A stretch of 64,000 nt of DNA from Pseudovirgaria hyperparasitica. Lineage: Eukaryota > Ascomycota > Dothideomycetes > Acrospermales > Acrospermaceae. Positions 22,444-35,310 of this stretch are shown here, one piece after another. Each line of letters starts with the position of its first letter. Positions within the stretch are counted from its first letter, which is position 1. The translations under genes and the position numbers were made by a program. The stretch lies in contig NW_022985554.1 in the NCBI RefSeq assembly GCF_010093815.1, forward strand, positions 652,999 to 716,998. Reading direction: 5' to 3'. The notes beneath the pieces are model-generated. The model made no database searches. It was not told the DNA's origin and saw only the letters and a program-made list of their open reading frames with translations.

Positions 22444-25236
22444 ATGGACGCCGGATTCCAAGCGAAAGTTAAAAGCATTCTCTCCGGAGACACTTTGGTG
22501 TTACATGCTCTACAGAACTTCAAGCAAGAGCGCATCTTGAGCTTAGCCTACGTTACCGCGCCGCGTCTGAAGAGAGATGGAGATGAGGTTAGTGATCGCG
22601 CGCTACTAGACGATGGCTCGTGACAGTAGATGTGGGAATATACGAGACTGACCGAAGCATACTTAGCCTTTTGCGTTCGAATCTCGAGACTACCTCCGAA
22701 AGGCGCTCGTCGATAAAGTTGTAACTTGTCGCGTCCTCTACACTATTCCTACGTCGAACCGTCAATATGGAGTTGTCGAGCTTGCAAATGGAGCTCGTCT
22801 GCCCGACGATGCTGTTCACGCTGGATGGCTAAAACTTCGCGACGACGCTGGCAGAAAAGACAACGCTGAGGAAACCTCTGCTATGCTCGAGAAGCTCAAG
22901 GTTCTAGAGGCTAGGGCAAAAGCCGAGTCAAGAGGGTTGTGGGCAGAGAATCCGGAAGCTGGCCGAATTGACACAGACTATGAGCTCCCGGATACCAAAG
23001 CATTTGTCGAGGAATACAAAGGGAAGCCCCTTGACAGTAAGAATATCCTAGGTACTCTCAGCAGGCTATATGATGCTAATTACAAGCAGCGATTGTCGAG
23101 AAAGTCCTTGCTGGCGACCGGCTGATTGCTAGGTTCATGCTTTCGCCTACAAAGCATGTACAAACCATGCTACTCATCGCTGGGATTCGAGCGCCATCAA
23201 CAAAGCGTGTAAATCCTTCCGATGGCAAAGAACAGCCAGCAGAGCCTTTTGGAGATGCAGCGCAAGAATGGGTAGACCAGCGGCTAATACAAAGAAGTGT
23301 CACTGTTGACGTGCTTGGCGTAAGCCCTGCTGGCCAGCTCATTGGTACGGTCAAGCATCGTCAAAGAGGCAGTGTCGCACCGCACATCCTGAGCAGTGGA
23401 CTTGCGAGATGCGCCGACCACCATTCTACATTATTGGGAGCTGAGATGGGAGAATTGCGAAAGGCAGAAAAGGCTGCAAAGGACGGCCGTATAGGTGTGT
23501 TCCATGGCCATGTTGCTCCGAAGACAGGTGGCAAGGGGGAGCTTGAAGGCGTGGTGAGCCGAATCTTCAGCGCCGACACTATCTTTTTGCGGACCAAGGA
23601 GTCTGCCGAGGACCGCAGGATCAACATAAGTAGTATCAGGCAGCCTAAGCCTTCGGACCCGAAGCAGGCTCCCTGGGGAGCAGAAGCTAAAGAGTTCCTA
23701 CGCAAGCGTCTCGTTGGCAAACACGTTCGGTACACAATTGACGGGAAGCGAGCTGCCACCGATGGGTATGAGGAGCGAGAAGTTGCCACGGTCATATTCA
23801 ACAAGGAGAATGTCGGCAAGATGATGGTCAAGAGCGGCTTTGCCTCTGTGATCAGGCATAGACAAGACGACCCTGACCGGAGCCCTATTTATGATGAACT
23901 TTTGGTTGCCGAAGCGGAGGCGCAGGCCGAAGGAAAGGGCATGTGGAACGCAAAATCACCTGCGGCGAAGCAATACGTTGACTATTCGGAAAGTCTGGAG
24001 AAAGCCAAGCGACAACTCGCGCTGCTATCGCGTCGCAAGAAAGTTGCAGCCGTCGTTGACTTTGTCAAATCGGGCTCCCGCTTCACAGTTCTGATACCCA
24101 GTGAGAATGCCAAAATTACTCTTGTGCTATCCGGGATCAGAGCTCCGAAGTCGGCGAGGAACAAGGACGATAAGGCTGAGCCCTGGGGAAACGAAGCCCA
24201 CGAGTTTGCCCACCGCAGGTGTCTCCAACGGGATGTCGAGATTGATGTCGAGGACTGCGACAAGGTTGGTGGGTTTATTGGGACCTTGTTTATCAACCGC
24301 GAAAACTTCACAAAGTTGCTGGTCGAAGAAGGATTGGCATCTGTTCATCAGTACTCCGCCGAGAAATCCGGAAATGCGACCGAGCTCAATGCCGCCGAAT
24401 CGAAAGCTAAAGAGCAACGAAAAGGTCTATGGGAGAAATGGGACCCATCTCAAGACGCTGAACTGGAAGCTGTGCCAGAGGCGACGAACGGATCCAATGG
24501 TGACGCTGTATCGATTGAGCGACGTAAAGACTACCGGGATGTTGTAGTCACTGACATCGGACCTGATGGCAAGCTGAAACTACAACAGGTCGGCACGGGA
24601 ACAGCTGCACTCACAGAACTCATGAACGCTTTCCGATCCTTTCATTTGAACCCTGCGAACAAGGCTCCATTGCCAAATCCCCCCAAAGCTGGAGATTTCG
24701 TCGCTTCTCAATTCTCAGAGGACAAAGAGTGGTACCGTGCCAAGATCCGGCGCAATGACAGGGAGAACAAGAAGGCGGAAGTCGTATACATTGACTACGG
24801 CAACAGTGAAGTCGTACCATGGTCAAACCTGCGACCCTTGTCCCAAGCCCAATTCTCAACTCAGAAACTGAAGCCTCAAGCCTCCGAAGCCGTGCTCGCT
24901 TTCGTTCAGTTTCCAACCTCGCCAGGGTATCTCAAGGATGCGATTGACTTCCTCTATGAAGTGACTGGGAACAAGCAGCTCGTTGCCAATGTTGACCACA
25001 CTGCCGAAGGAACACTGCACGTCACATTGCTTGACCCAAAGCAAGGTACCGCATTCAAGGACAGCATCAATGTCCATGTAGTCGCCGAGGGATGTGCGAT
25101 GGTCCCGAAGAAGCTGAAACCATGGGAGCGAGCCGCGACCGATGTGTGGACTGTCCTAAAGCAGGCACAAGACACCGCAAAGGAAGAACGTAAAGGCATG
25201 TGGGAGTATGGTGATATCACCCAGGATGATGACTAA
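22444..25236 (+). CDS. Tudor staphylococcal nuclease (SND1/Tudor-SN homologue)
   Basis: Predicted 886 aa in three exons: 22444-22587, 22667-23036 and 23090-25236; phases agree. The acceptor of intron 2 is a tandem site (AAGCAG); using 23087 would add one residue. Four SNase-like (OB-fold) repeats start near residues 1, 173, 318 and 490, with recurrent signatures such as LVLHAL, LIAGIRAPS, EAKEFLRKRLVGK and LSGIRAPKS. A Tudor domain follows at about 704-755 (ASQFSEDKEWYRAKI, VYIDYGNSEVVPWSNLRPL), embedded in a partial fifth SN repeat. The family binds RNA and acts in RNA decay, splicing and stress granules, in cytosol and nucleus. Length and domain order match the family, with no damage. Confidence 0.95.
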
Positions 25237-25753
25237 TTAGAGCATGCAAATGTTTGATGATGAGACGACAGGAATAGCCAGTGGTCACGGCCTACAAAAA
25301 TTCGCATAACCAGGCATCAAGGCATTGCATAAAAGTTGTAAGCGCTAATTACATATGGTCCGTAGTTGATTAACCATTCAAGAACATTAAAGTCTTTCAG
25401 TGCGCTTCGTCAGTCGTATTTGTCCAGATGTAAGACGACTATAGTGAGCTGTACTCGCTGCGGGTTGATGAGGCATATATCGTGCGTGTGCGCGTGTTTC
25501 AAGCGTGGTTTATCTTCTGCCTGTCTTTGTGGGGATTGACAGACGGAGTTTAGAGCGAGGCGTGCACGTACCACATGATTGCGTATGCCGCCCAGCCCAT
25601 TCATCTGTCCAGCCTGAGGTGGCTACTACTACCTCTCATGACCTCTTTCATTTCCTTGAAGCTTCATTTTATGTTCTACTGATTCAACCCTCCCTTTACA
25701 AATACTTCTCTATAGGACTTATACTTTTTCTTCTTCTGCGGCTACCTTCGACC
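25237..25753. other. Intergenic
   Basis: 517 bp, ending in a pyrimidine-rich leader (about 25650-25750) before the next ATG. No gene seen. Confidence 0.65.
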
Positions 25754-27041
25754 ATGTATTGTCGAACTTTGGGCCTCAGTGCCTCTTTGGCGCTGGTCGC
25801 TAACGCTCTGATCCTGCCACCAAGCGCCGCTTTCGAAGTTACTGATGCGGCAGAAGTCGCTAGTACCTTTCACATTGACCCCAATCACCAGTTCGCAAAG
25901 TTGGAATGCAGGCACTGTCCATATCCAGAGACACTGAACCGTGCAGATGGATCTGGGAGATGGACGTACAGCGTCGAGAATTCGCTGGTGAGCCCTGGAC
26001 TCTGGATGGGGCATCTGCCGTGAGAGATCGCTGACAAAGGTCTAGATTTTCGAGTTCAGTACTGGAACAGAACGAGACTCACTATCTATCAACGGTGCCC
26101 GGCTATTTCCTCCTGTCTTTGGCACTGTACCTGAACCTATGTATGTTGATCAAATCCCGAACAACATCGAGGTGTCCACATTCATAAACGCCGAAAAACA
26201 CGATGCTGGTATTAAGCTTCAGGTTACTGGGTACGAGTTTCGTTTCGATTCCGCCCAGACTATATCTGAGAACGGTAATGAGCTCCTCCCGATGACTCTC
26301 AGCATCCACTCGGTCGAGCATATTGCCATTCCTCCGCAGACTATACGAATATTCCTTATCAAGGATGTTGAAGGTCATCTGGCCATCGTGTCTGTTAATC
26401 GAGCAGATGAAACAGATCATCATGCTGAAGATCAAGGGTCTCATCCAGGGTTGGGGGAGTGTCATAACTGGTCAGTGGTGTGCCAAATCAAGGCACTGCT
26501 CAAATCTAAGAAACACGGATTTGCGGCATCACCTAACAGACCAGGCTGTCCTAAGATGATGGGACGTCCACACAACATCAATACCCATGAGACACGTCCA
26601 CCATACATGCACGGAAAGCCCCATCATACTATGCAGCCAACCCATGAACACAGCGGGGATCACCGTCACCATCACCACCACCACCACCACCACCATCGCC
26701 ACGGAAAGATGTCTCACTTTATGCACATGCTAGGTCGGACTTTGTTCAGAGTGCTTGTGCCAATCCTAGTGGGTATTGCTGCTGGCCTTGCTACCTACCT
26801 TGTCGGCATGGTCATCGGTATGAGTGTTGCCTTGATGTGGCTCAAGATACGAGGTCGAGGCTACCAACGAGTTCTTGCCGATGAGGAAGATGTTGCTGAT
26901 AACATGATCAAGCAAGAGAAGTCTGCCTACATTGCCGAAGACATTGCTGAGGTTGAAGGCGAAGCTCCCCCAGCTTATCACGATGTTGAAGAGAAGGAAG
27001 TTGTTGAGGCAGACAATGGTGCGAAAACTTGTCGTATCTAG
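25754..27041 (+). CDS. Secreted/single-pass membrane protein, DUF7728-like
   Basis: Predicted 409 aa in two exons: 25754-25987 and 26046-27041, phase 0. A signal peptide covers about residues 1-18 (MYCRTLGLSASLALVANA). The ectodomain has a CRHCPYP motif and a beta-rich region with two further conserved-looking Cys (GECHNWSVVCQIKAL). A His-rich linker with ten consecutive His lies before the hydrophobic segment (LFRVLVPILVGIAAGLATYL onwards, long enough for one or two helices). The cytosolic tail is acidic and contains APPAYHDVEE, a PPxY-like WW/Rsp5 ligand. The plan resembles fungal DUF7728 proteins, whose function is unknown. The His tract could bind metal, but that is inference. Confidence 0.85.
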
Positions 27042-27481
27042 AACTGAGCTAGCCGCTGAGATGTTCAATTCTCGGGTAAGTGTTTCCAAACAAGCGACCA
27101 CGGTCGACGTCCCTTGCAACGGTGCTTGAGATGCGTTGTACCAGAGAGGAGAGAAGCGTATTCACACAGTAGACTACATTAAGCAAGAATGAATCTGAAT
27201 CGGGGTTTATCAATAGCGGTTCTTCCTTAGACAATTGAAAGCACGTTTCAAGTTTCAAAAAGTGATATTCAGATAGTGAACAAGGCAGTATGATTGGATG
27301 GGCAACAGTGATAATAGGGTGGTCCATTCATCAGGTGAATAGGTGATTTTCTCAATAGCCCAGGCCTCCGATGTCTGATCCTGCTCTTATATAACCTTAC
27401 CCTTTGAATTCCCTGTGGATTTTTCTTTGGATCCCATCACCACTTCAATCGCCACACCCTGTGGCCAAAAAGCATATCGCC
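27042..27481. other. Intergenic
   Basis: 440 bp without a gene. Confidence 0.65.
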
Positions 27482-29942
27482 ATGACAAGGCGATCCAAGC
27501 AAACAGACAGCAGACGCGCCGGGGGAGAGAACCCCAGCCCAGCTGGCTCTGGGCAAAGGGTTCTCTCCAGGAAGTTGAACGAGTTGCCGTCCACGGGGCG
27601 TGGAACGCTGCTCTTGTTCAACAAGGTCTCTGGTCGAATGGGACCAGGGCCTACGCAAGAGCAGTTGCAGCAATGGGCTGCAGTAAGGGCCGCAGATTTA
27701 GACGGCAAGTATCCCCGACCTCATTTCCAATATCACAGTATCTTCAGTTTCTAGTCGCCGAGACAGTCTGTTTCTTGTATAGCCAACAGAGGGTTTTGAA
27801 GCGATGGCAGTTCTTGAAGGTGGTCTGTCTTCATGCAGATGGCGCTAAATCGGACGCGTCTTGCGCTAGGCAGCTTAAGCTCCGCGAAGTGGCTGGAACC
27901 TTGAAAGACGTGGCTAACAGCTTATATTTGTAGGCTACGCATCATCTCTCCTCGCGCAACACAACGTTGTCGTGCCTTCACCCGAAGGCGAACTCTTGTA
28001 CACCAAAGACGCCATAGCAGCGTTAGTTGAGGCGCACAACGCTTCGGAAACGAAGCCAGATCCACCCTCCCAGCCAGCCGGATCTCCAAGCTCGAGTTCG
28101 GGGAACAGCAAGGGGAAAGACCCTTGTTTCGACCAGCTCATCGAGTCTTCACGCCTTCCAAAAGGACGACAGGTGTCTCTCCTTTCCCCAGACCAGATCC
28201 TGAGTACCATCACTACCAGTATCCATCCACGTCGTGCGCCAATCATGGCAGACCTCGAAGAAGAACAGAAGAAGAAGGCTCGAGAGATCGAGGAGCTACA
28301 GGCCCAACTTACAACGGCGCGAGAACAACTGACGGTGCTTGAAGGCACCAATTCGCGACTTGAGGAGCGTCTCAGCGGCAACGACAGCACTGTTTCAGAG
28401 CTCCAAAGGATCATATCGAATCAGGAGGGCAAAATCCAGCAGCAAGAAAGCAATGCGCGGCAGCGAGAACAAGAGCTCAGTCATCGCGACGAGCAGATCC
28501 GACTGCAGGAGGCCACACTGGGGGAACTGAACGAAAAGATCGGTGAGCTTGAAGGTGATGTCAGCACTCTCAAGGACGATCTTCGGTCTGAACGAAAGAG
28601 CTTCGCATTGGAGAAAGATCACAACCAGAGAGAAGTCGGCAACTTGAAGGATGAGATTGCCAAGCGTGGAGAAGAGTTCGATAACCTTGCGCAGCGTCTA
28701 GAGAAAGAGCAGTACAATCTCTCCCAGGAGCGAACCGCACATCAAACCGCAAGGGAGTTTTTGGAAGAGGTGCGGCAAACAAATACGACGTACAAAGATC
28801 AGATCATTTTCCAGCAAGGGAAGATCAGTGAGCTTGAGGAAGCTGGGAACAGTAGCCGTAATATGAAGAAGCAGAACGACGCACTTCTCGACGAGCAAGA
28901 GAGTTTCAGTGTCAAGGTCAAGGCTTTGGAAGAAGAAGTGGAGAATCTACAAGAGCAATTGGAAGCCAGCCATGGGCAGCTAAAAGAGAAGAATGACGAA
29001 TATGATAGCCTCCGCACCGAGTCCAGAGCTTTACGCTCACGTATCGACGAGATGGACATCGAAAAGTCACGCTTTGACCGCGATCGCTTGAACTTTCAGA
29101 CTCAGGTCACCACTTTACAGGCGCAGCTCGCCGAGCGCTCCAAGGCCATCGACACTGAGGACACCGGCCTTTTCACACCGCCACCACCTACCCCACCTCC
29201 TTTGAACAGAATGAACAGCCTTGCAGACGAGCTCTCAGGACAAAGCGACGACGAAGAAGAGGACGAAGAGGACGGGAATTCGCTGGCCGAAACCGTGAAC
29301 ATCGATATGATTGAGCACGAGACGCAGACTGACCCTGAGCCAATCGTTGAGCCACCTAGCCTGAAGAGCAGTGTTCTCACTATTGTCTCCTCGGAGCCTC
29401 TCGACGCACCAGCACCCCCAGAGCCGATCATAGAGCGTCTGACTCCAAGTGGCGTTCGTGAAACAGTATCTTCTGTCCCTGTTGCAGTAACACCGCCCTC
29501 AGCACCGATCATACCCAAGCCCGTGGCGCTACCTGTCGCTCATACGAAGTCGAAGAGCTGGTCTCCTATCTCAAATCCCTACGATACCTTGTGGTATCTT
29601 GGCGCAACTCTCATCAGCTTGTTGTTGGTCCTCATGGCGTCCCAGACCATAGAATACCAAGCTTTCAACTCGCCATCACCCTCCACCCCGTTGCGAATTC
29701 TACACGCCACAGCTTCGCCGGTGATCTCTGTCTTTCACGCCTTCCCATCAGCACGCGTCTTACCGATTGGATTCAGCAACACGCCTCTTTCGCGGGCAGG
29801 AAGTCACGGAATGGGAAGTTGGGCCGGTGGACTTGTACCCGTTGGGTTTACTGAGAGTTACTTGGACCCGGGATATATGTTTGGCGAATGGATGATCTGG
29901 GCAGAAAGGGTGTTGGGTGTGGATCGTGGAGCTTTGACTTGA
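27482..29942 (+). CDS. Long coiled-coil protein with C-terminal membrane segment
   Basis: Predicted 743 aa in two exons: 27482-27704 and 27934-29942. The intron is GC-AG type (ACG|GCAAGT ... TAG), and only this donor keeps the frame into exon 2. The N-terminus is basic (TRRSKQTDSRR). Residues of about 75-165 are low complexity. From about residue 170 to 480 the sequence is a continuous heptad-rich coiled coil (E, K, Q, L-rich). It is followed by a proline/acidic linker and a hydrophobic stretch (LWYLGATLISLLLVLMASQ) with about 90 residues after it. This suggests a membrane-attached tether or scaffold of the Golgi, ER or nuclear envelope. I do not recognise the family, so the role is inference. 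Confidence 0.85.
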
Positions 29943-30917
29943 GCTCGAAGCAATGTGGTTGGGTTGGATGGACATGGACCGTCTTTTTTTCTCTGAAGTA
30001 AGCGAATGTTTTAGATACCCGGTCGTTGATTTACTCTTTCTCCGTCAGGAGTATTGTTGGAGCGGCGGAAGACTGCCGTTGCTGTATCGCTGTCGGCCCT
30101 TCTGGACGAGTTTATGCTTAGTTACGCGGAGATGGTCATGGACGGCGATCTTCGTTGAGAATGAGACTTTATTGCTTGCCTTCAACACAACTTTCTTTCG
30201 CTGACATATGGCACTATATTTACTCCAGATTTCCATTTCACCCGTCTGCATCGTCTATATTATACTAGAGATCCAAGACTTTAAGCTCCTGTTCGGGCAC
30301 AACGTTTAGTCTACATTGAATGAGTTGATGCTGCTACATGGATGACTTTCGTTGAAACATATTCTGTTCGCGTCTTGAGTAATAACTGGGCAGCCGATAT
30401 GATCAATGTCAGTTCCATTGTCGATAGAGAGAGTCTAGCTCAGTAGGGAGACGCGTCTAGTGAAGGCTTGACAGGTAGGCGACGCGAGTAGAAGTTGCGG
30501 AACGACTTCGGATCGTGGAAAAGGGCGCTAGCCAAGTGCAAGTGCTCGCAAAACGCACGGGCCAACTTTGCAGCCAACAAAGGTTGCAAAGAAGTGACGG
30601 AAAGCAGTCGCTCTTTCCAGCTTAATTGCACCACGCGCTTTTGCAGGCAGCCTCCGACGTTGTTGATGCTGGATTGATGTTCTTGCGCGCTTGCCCCGTT
30701 TAGTCACACGTGTCTTCGCTCGTCGCTCCTACCCTCCGTGCTCCCCATTATATAACCCTTTCCCCCCTCGTGCTTTCTGCCACTTGTTTTCTTCCCTTCT
30801 CCTCCTTCTTCCCATCCCCAAACTCAACTTCGCCATCAATATTCCATCCATATCTCGACCACCAACGCGTATTCCATCGACTTTTCCACTTCAAATAACT
30901 CATCTTACTAATTCAAG
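29943..30917. other. Intergenic, histone H4 promoter region
   Basis: 975 bp without a supportable gene. The last 200 bp are the H4 promoter and a pyrimidine-rich leader. Confidence 0.7.
30749..30755 (+). promoter_or_regulatory. TATA box of histone H4
   Basis: TATATAA lies 163 bp before the H4 ATG and just ahead of a long pyrimidine-rich tract, a usual layout for highly expressed fungal genes. Confidence 0.6.
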
Positions 30918-31523
<606 letters not shown>

Positions 31524-32925
31524 GTGTATTCGTCGTCATTCTGGGTTATAAGGGGCTACTTCAGCGTTGCGCTTGCATAGTTGCCATATTCACTACTTGC
31601 TCGCGTAACACATGTAGATTGTCGCACGTTGTCACAGGATCCGTTCGGATGGTATGTAGGTCCGTGACTGTGTGGGTTGGCGTTTGGGTGGTATCTGGGT
31701 CCATGGTGTCGTTGACGATATGTTGCGATGCATCATGACTTTGCTTTACGTTAGTTCTAGTAGAACAATATGATACCTTTGATCAAGTCTTGGTTCTGGT
31801 TTGATGTGAAGCATTGATTAACAACGTGCCTATTGCGGGCTTGAAGATGCCAGGAGATGGTATGCATATGAAGAAATCATCCATGAATAATCGTGCGTTT
31901 GTTCGTTATTTATAGCAACCCACCTACACCCTGAGTCCCGACTTTGCCTATCTGCATACCATACCTAACCTGGCCCTACCTACTACTTACTACCTACCCA
32001 GCCCTACGAATCAGCATCACCACCATCAAGCATAAAAGAAATTTCACCCCCTCACCCCCCACCAAAAAGGGAAGAGAAGAGAAGAGAAACACCACCGAGA
32101 CATGTGAATAGGAAATTCGTTCGTTCGCCCGTCCGTCAGCCTGTCCGCCCGTCAAAAGCCGACACGACACGATCGCTAGAATGAAAAAAAAAAAAAAAAA
32201 AAAAAAAAACGAGAAAGGGCAAGGCGAAAAAGAAGAGGAAAAAAGAAAAAGAATTGATTGGAATTGTGGAAATTATGGAAACATGATGATAAGTGCGTTT
32301 GTTAGGGGAGTTGGGGAGGGAGTTGGGGGGTGAAACAAGTAAAGCAGCATAAGTTTTTAATCGGTCAAAACAAATGCTATGTGTGTGTATGTGTGGGTTT
32401 GTGGAAAGATGCTCGCTGTCTTGTCTGTCTGTCTGCCGTTATACTGCGGTCCCCCGAATCCCGACCCCCCCAAAACCCCGAAAAAAAACCATCGCCCGAT
32501 CTCGTTCGCGGTCTGTCTGTCTGCCTGGCTGTCTATTCGTAATGATCGATTGTGTAGGGAGCAGGGAGGGGCCTGGCGGTAATGGTAATTTGCCGTTTCG
32601 TGTATAGTCGTTGTCGCATGTAATGTCGTCGATCCATGGCATTGTATGCATGAGCCCAGTCCTGCTCCTGCTGCTGCTGCATGGCGCAAAAGAGGTTGAA
32701 TGACGGTCTGCGGGACAATGCCATGAATCCTTTTTTTTCGTCTCGTTATATAGCTTTTCAAATGATAGACAGAATAGAAGGGAAATGGAACTGCCAGTCT
32801 AGACTAGCGTCGTCCAATCACTTTCCAGTGCAATGGCACTCACTTCCATGTACATGTTGTGCTGCTCTCGTGTAAATGGTGCGCGCAGCGAGAGAAAGTG
32901 ATGCGCGAGTCGCCCGTCGCAACTA
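31524..32925. other. Intergenic between convergent genes
   Basis: 1.4 kb without a gene. It contains a 26-nt A tract, purine-rich sequence around it, and repeated GTCTGTCTGTCTG units near 32415 and 32513. Confidence 0.65.
32184..32209 (+). repeat. Poly(A) tract, 26 nt
   Basis: An uninterrupted run of A in non-coding sequence. No target-site duplication or coding remnant beside it suggests a retrocopy. Confidence 0.95.
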
Positions 32926-35310
32926 CTACCTGTATCGTTTGCCGCGATGGTCGTGGATGACTTCGCGCTCAAAGACGAACTCGTCGTAGCTGGACCGAGG
33001 TGCAGGATGCCGAATCTCCTCACGTTCCCACTGAATCTCCTTGATGCGCGAGCGACGATCGCGGCGGATATCGTCTGATAGTTCGACAAGCTGGAGAACG
33101 TCCTCCTGCTATATATTAGTACTACCCCTCAAGACGAATCAAAGGATCCACTTACGTAGCGAAGGTATTCCATTACGTAGAAGAAGGAGTCTGTCTCTTC
33201 GTATTCATATCCCATTGTCTTGATTGCATCCTCAAGCACTAGATCTTTGGTCACTTCTGTCCACATGTCCTCTTTGGGTTTCGGAGGGTGTGGAGGCGCG
33301 ATAGCCTTCTGACTGCTACGACTTGACCCGAAATCGGTCGCATATTCGCCGTCATCAGTGATGAATTTCGACCGGCGGTTACCGCTATATCGTTCCCAGC
33401 TGATTTCTTGTCCAGCGCCTCCTTGGCCGTCCAGACGTACACGTCTGGTGCCAGGAGGAACATCGACCAGTCCCCAATCTTTAGTGGCACCGTTGTAGGC
33501 TTCACCAGGGTAGCCGCGATCAAGTGCTTTACGGTTGTAATAGTCAGCCTCGGCTTGAATATCGTCCTCATAGTGAGGCTGTGGGCGTCGATGAGCGACT
33601 TCACGATCGCGCTCGCGTGGTGCAGCGCTCTGAGAACGATGGCGAGTGATGGAAAGCTCAAAACCCTTTTCATCACCACTAGAGTCGTCCTTGTTATCCT
33701 TGATTTCAATCTTCTCAATCTCAGACCTATCTTCGCGCACGGAGCGCGCTCTCTTCCTGTCTTTCTTTTTGGAGCGTTCCGGTTCTTTCTCTCGACTGGA
33801 CTCAAAGGTGATGTCCTCGTCGTAGGACTTTCCACCAGAAGTGTGGCTAAGACAGCGTCAGTAAGCTAAAGGTTTTGGGGTAGTAGAACTGACCGTCGAT
33901 GGATTGAGAGCTCAAAGTCGTCATCCTTGGGGGGCTCAGGGGGTGGTGGTGGGGGAGTCAAAGGGCGCGCGCGCTCAACACCTGCTACAATTAGACGACG
34001 AGCAAAAGTACGCAACTGGGCACATTACCATGGTCAATGTGTCGGTGATGGGTGATGATCTCCTGGATAATGGGAGGTCTCATGATGGGCTGTGGCTCCG
34101 GCGGAGGAGGAGGAGGAGATGGTGATCTAGATGGCGAGGAACTAGGCGAACGCTCGGTACGACGAATGATGATCTCTTGCTTCTCGACCTGAGGTGGTGG
34201 AGGTGGCGATGGGGGCGATGGAGGTCGCTGCTCGCGGCGTCGGTATACAAAGTCTTCACGTTCACGGGCTACAAGACGCGGAGGCGGCAAGCTACGCTCT
34301 CGCGGACGAATGACAATCGTGTCCTCATGAACATCGCGACCTCTTGGGCCTCTGCTATGCTCGTCGCGAAAGATGATCTCTTCTCTCTCGGGAGCACGAG
34401 ATCTGGTGGATCTGGCGGACTTTGGTGGTGGTGGTGGACTCGAGCTTCGCTCCTCATGCCTGAAGATGATCTCGTCTCTGTCGACCTCACGGGGCCTCGA
34501 CGGTGGACCCGATTCCCGCTCTTCATGTCTGAAAATGATTTCTTCCTTGTCGACATCGCCTCCACGATGCGACGGAGGAGGGCCTGGAGGACCACGCGGC
34601 CCATTTCCGGTCCTGAATCGGATCTCCTCTCGTTCCTCCTCACGAATCGACTCGCGGACAGACTCTCGTGGTGGTCCGCGTGACTCGGTCCGTCGTATCG
34701 TGATCTCTTCCTTGTCTACGTCACGGCCACGAGTGGTCTTGGAGCGGTTGGTCTTGACGCTTCGAGTATCTTCCTCTGCGGGTGGTGGAGGTGGAGGACG
34801 ACGTGAGGTAGCTCTGCTCTCAACATCCTCTTCCCGACGTCTGTATATGATCTCGTCTCTTTCGACCTCACGCGGTACCTCACGCGGTGGGGGAGGCCCC
34901 CGCCTCTCTCGAAATACGATCTCTTCTCGCTCTACGTCAGTCTCTCGCGGCGGGGGAGGGCCACGCTCACGACCACTGGGCCGGCGTTCATTGCGGATGA
35001 TTATCTCCTCGCGGTCCACGTCGTGTTCGCGCGGACGAGGCTTGGCTGAGGAAGCTCTCGAGCGTGCATCAAAGTCCTCGGTGTGGCTCTTGCGAATGGT
35101 CAAGGGGCCTGCTGTCGTGCGGCCGTAGTCTTCACGGAGGAAGTCAGGCTGGCTGCGTCGAGGATCACCACCATAGTCTCGACGGGAGGACTCGCGAAGC
35201 TCGACATCAAGCTCGTCGTAGCTACGCTGGGAGCGACCACCATGACTGTCGCGGTAGAAGTCCTTCTGACGCTCTTCGTAGAGCTCAGCGGTGGGATATC
35301 GTCGAGACAT
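32926..35310 (-). CDS. DUF8035-type protein with charged repeat array
   Basis: Predicted 746 aa in four exons: 35310-34029, 33981-33894, 33846-33156 and 33105-32926; phases agree. The last acceptor is a NAGNAG site (TAGCAG), so exon 4 may start at 33108 and add a Gln. The N-terminus is highly charged. Residues of about 95-395 carry about eleven copies of a motif like V-D-R-E-E-I-I-F-R separated by Pro/Ser/Arg linkers. The C-terminal 200 residues are more ordered (KDWGLVDVPPGTRRVRLDG; DAIKTMGYEYEETDSFFYVM; LVELSDDIRRDRR) and match what I recall of the fungal DUF8035 domain. Molecular function is unknown; an RNA-binding or scaffolding role is a guess from composition. The start gives MSRRYPTAELYEERQ; an in-frame extension to 35418 looks like 5' leader. 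Confidence 0.85.
34150..35035 (-). repeat. Array of about eleven coding repeats, [D/E]-[R/K]-[E/D]-E-I-[I/V]-x-R
   Basis: The unit recurs every 25-40 codons: DREEIIIR, EREEIVFR, ERDEIIYR, DKEEITIR, EREEIRFR, DKEEIIFR, DRDEIIFR, EREEIIFR, HEDTIVIR, EREDFVYR and EKQEIIIR. Linkers vary and are Pro/Arg/Ser-rich. The motif core is far better kept than the linkers. Confidence 0.88.

Noticed and set aside
32184-32209. Poly(A) run as the tail of a retroelement or retrocopy
   Set aside because: No coding remnant upstream and no flanking target-site duplication seen; treated as a simple repeat.
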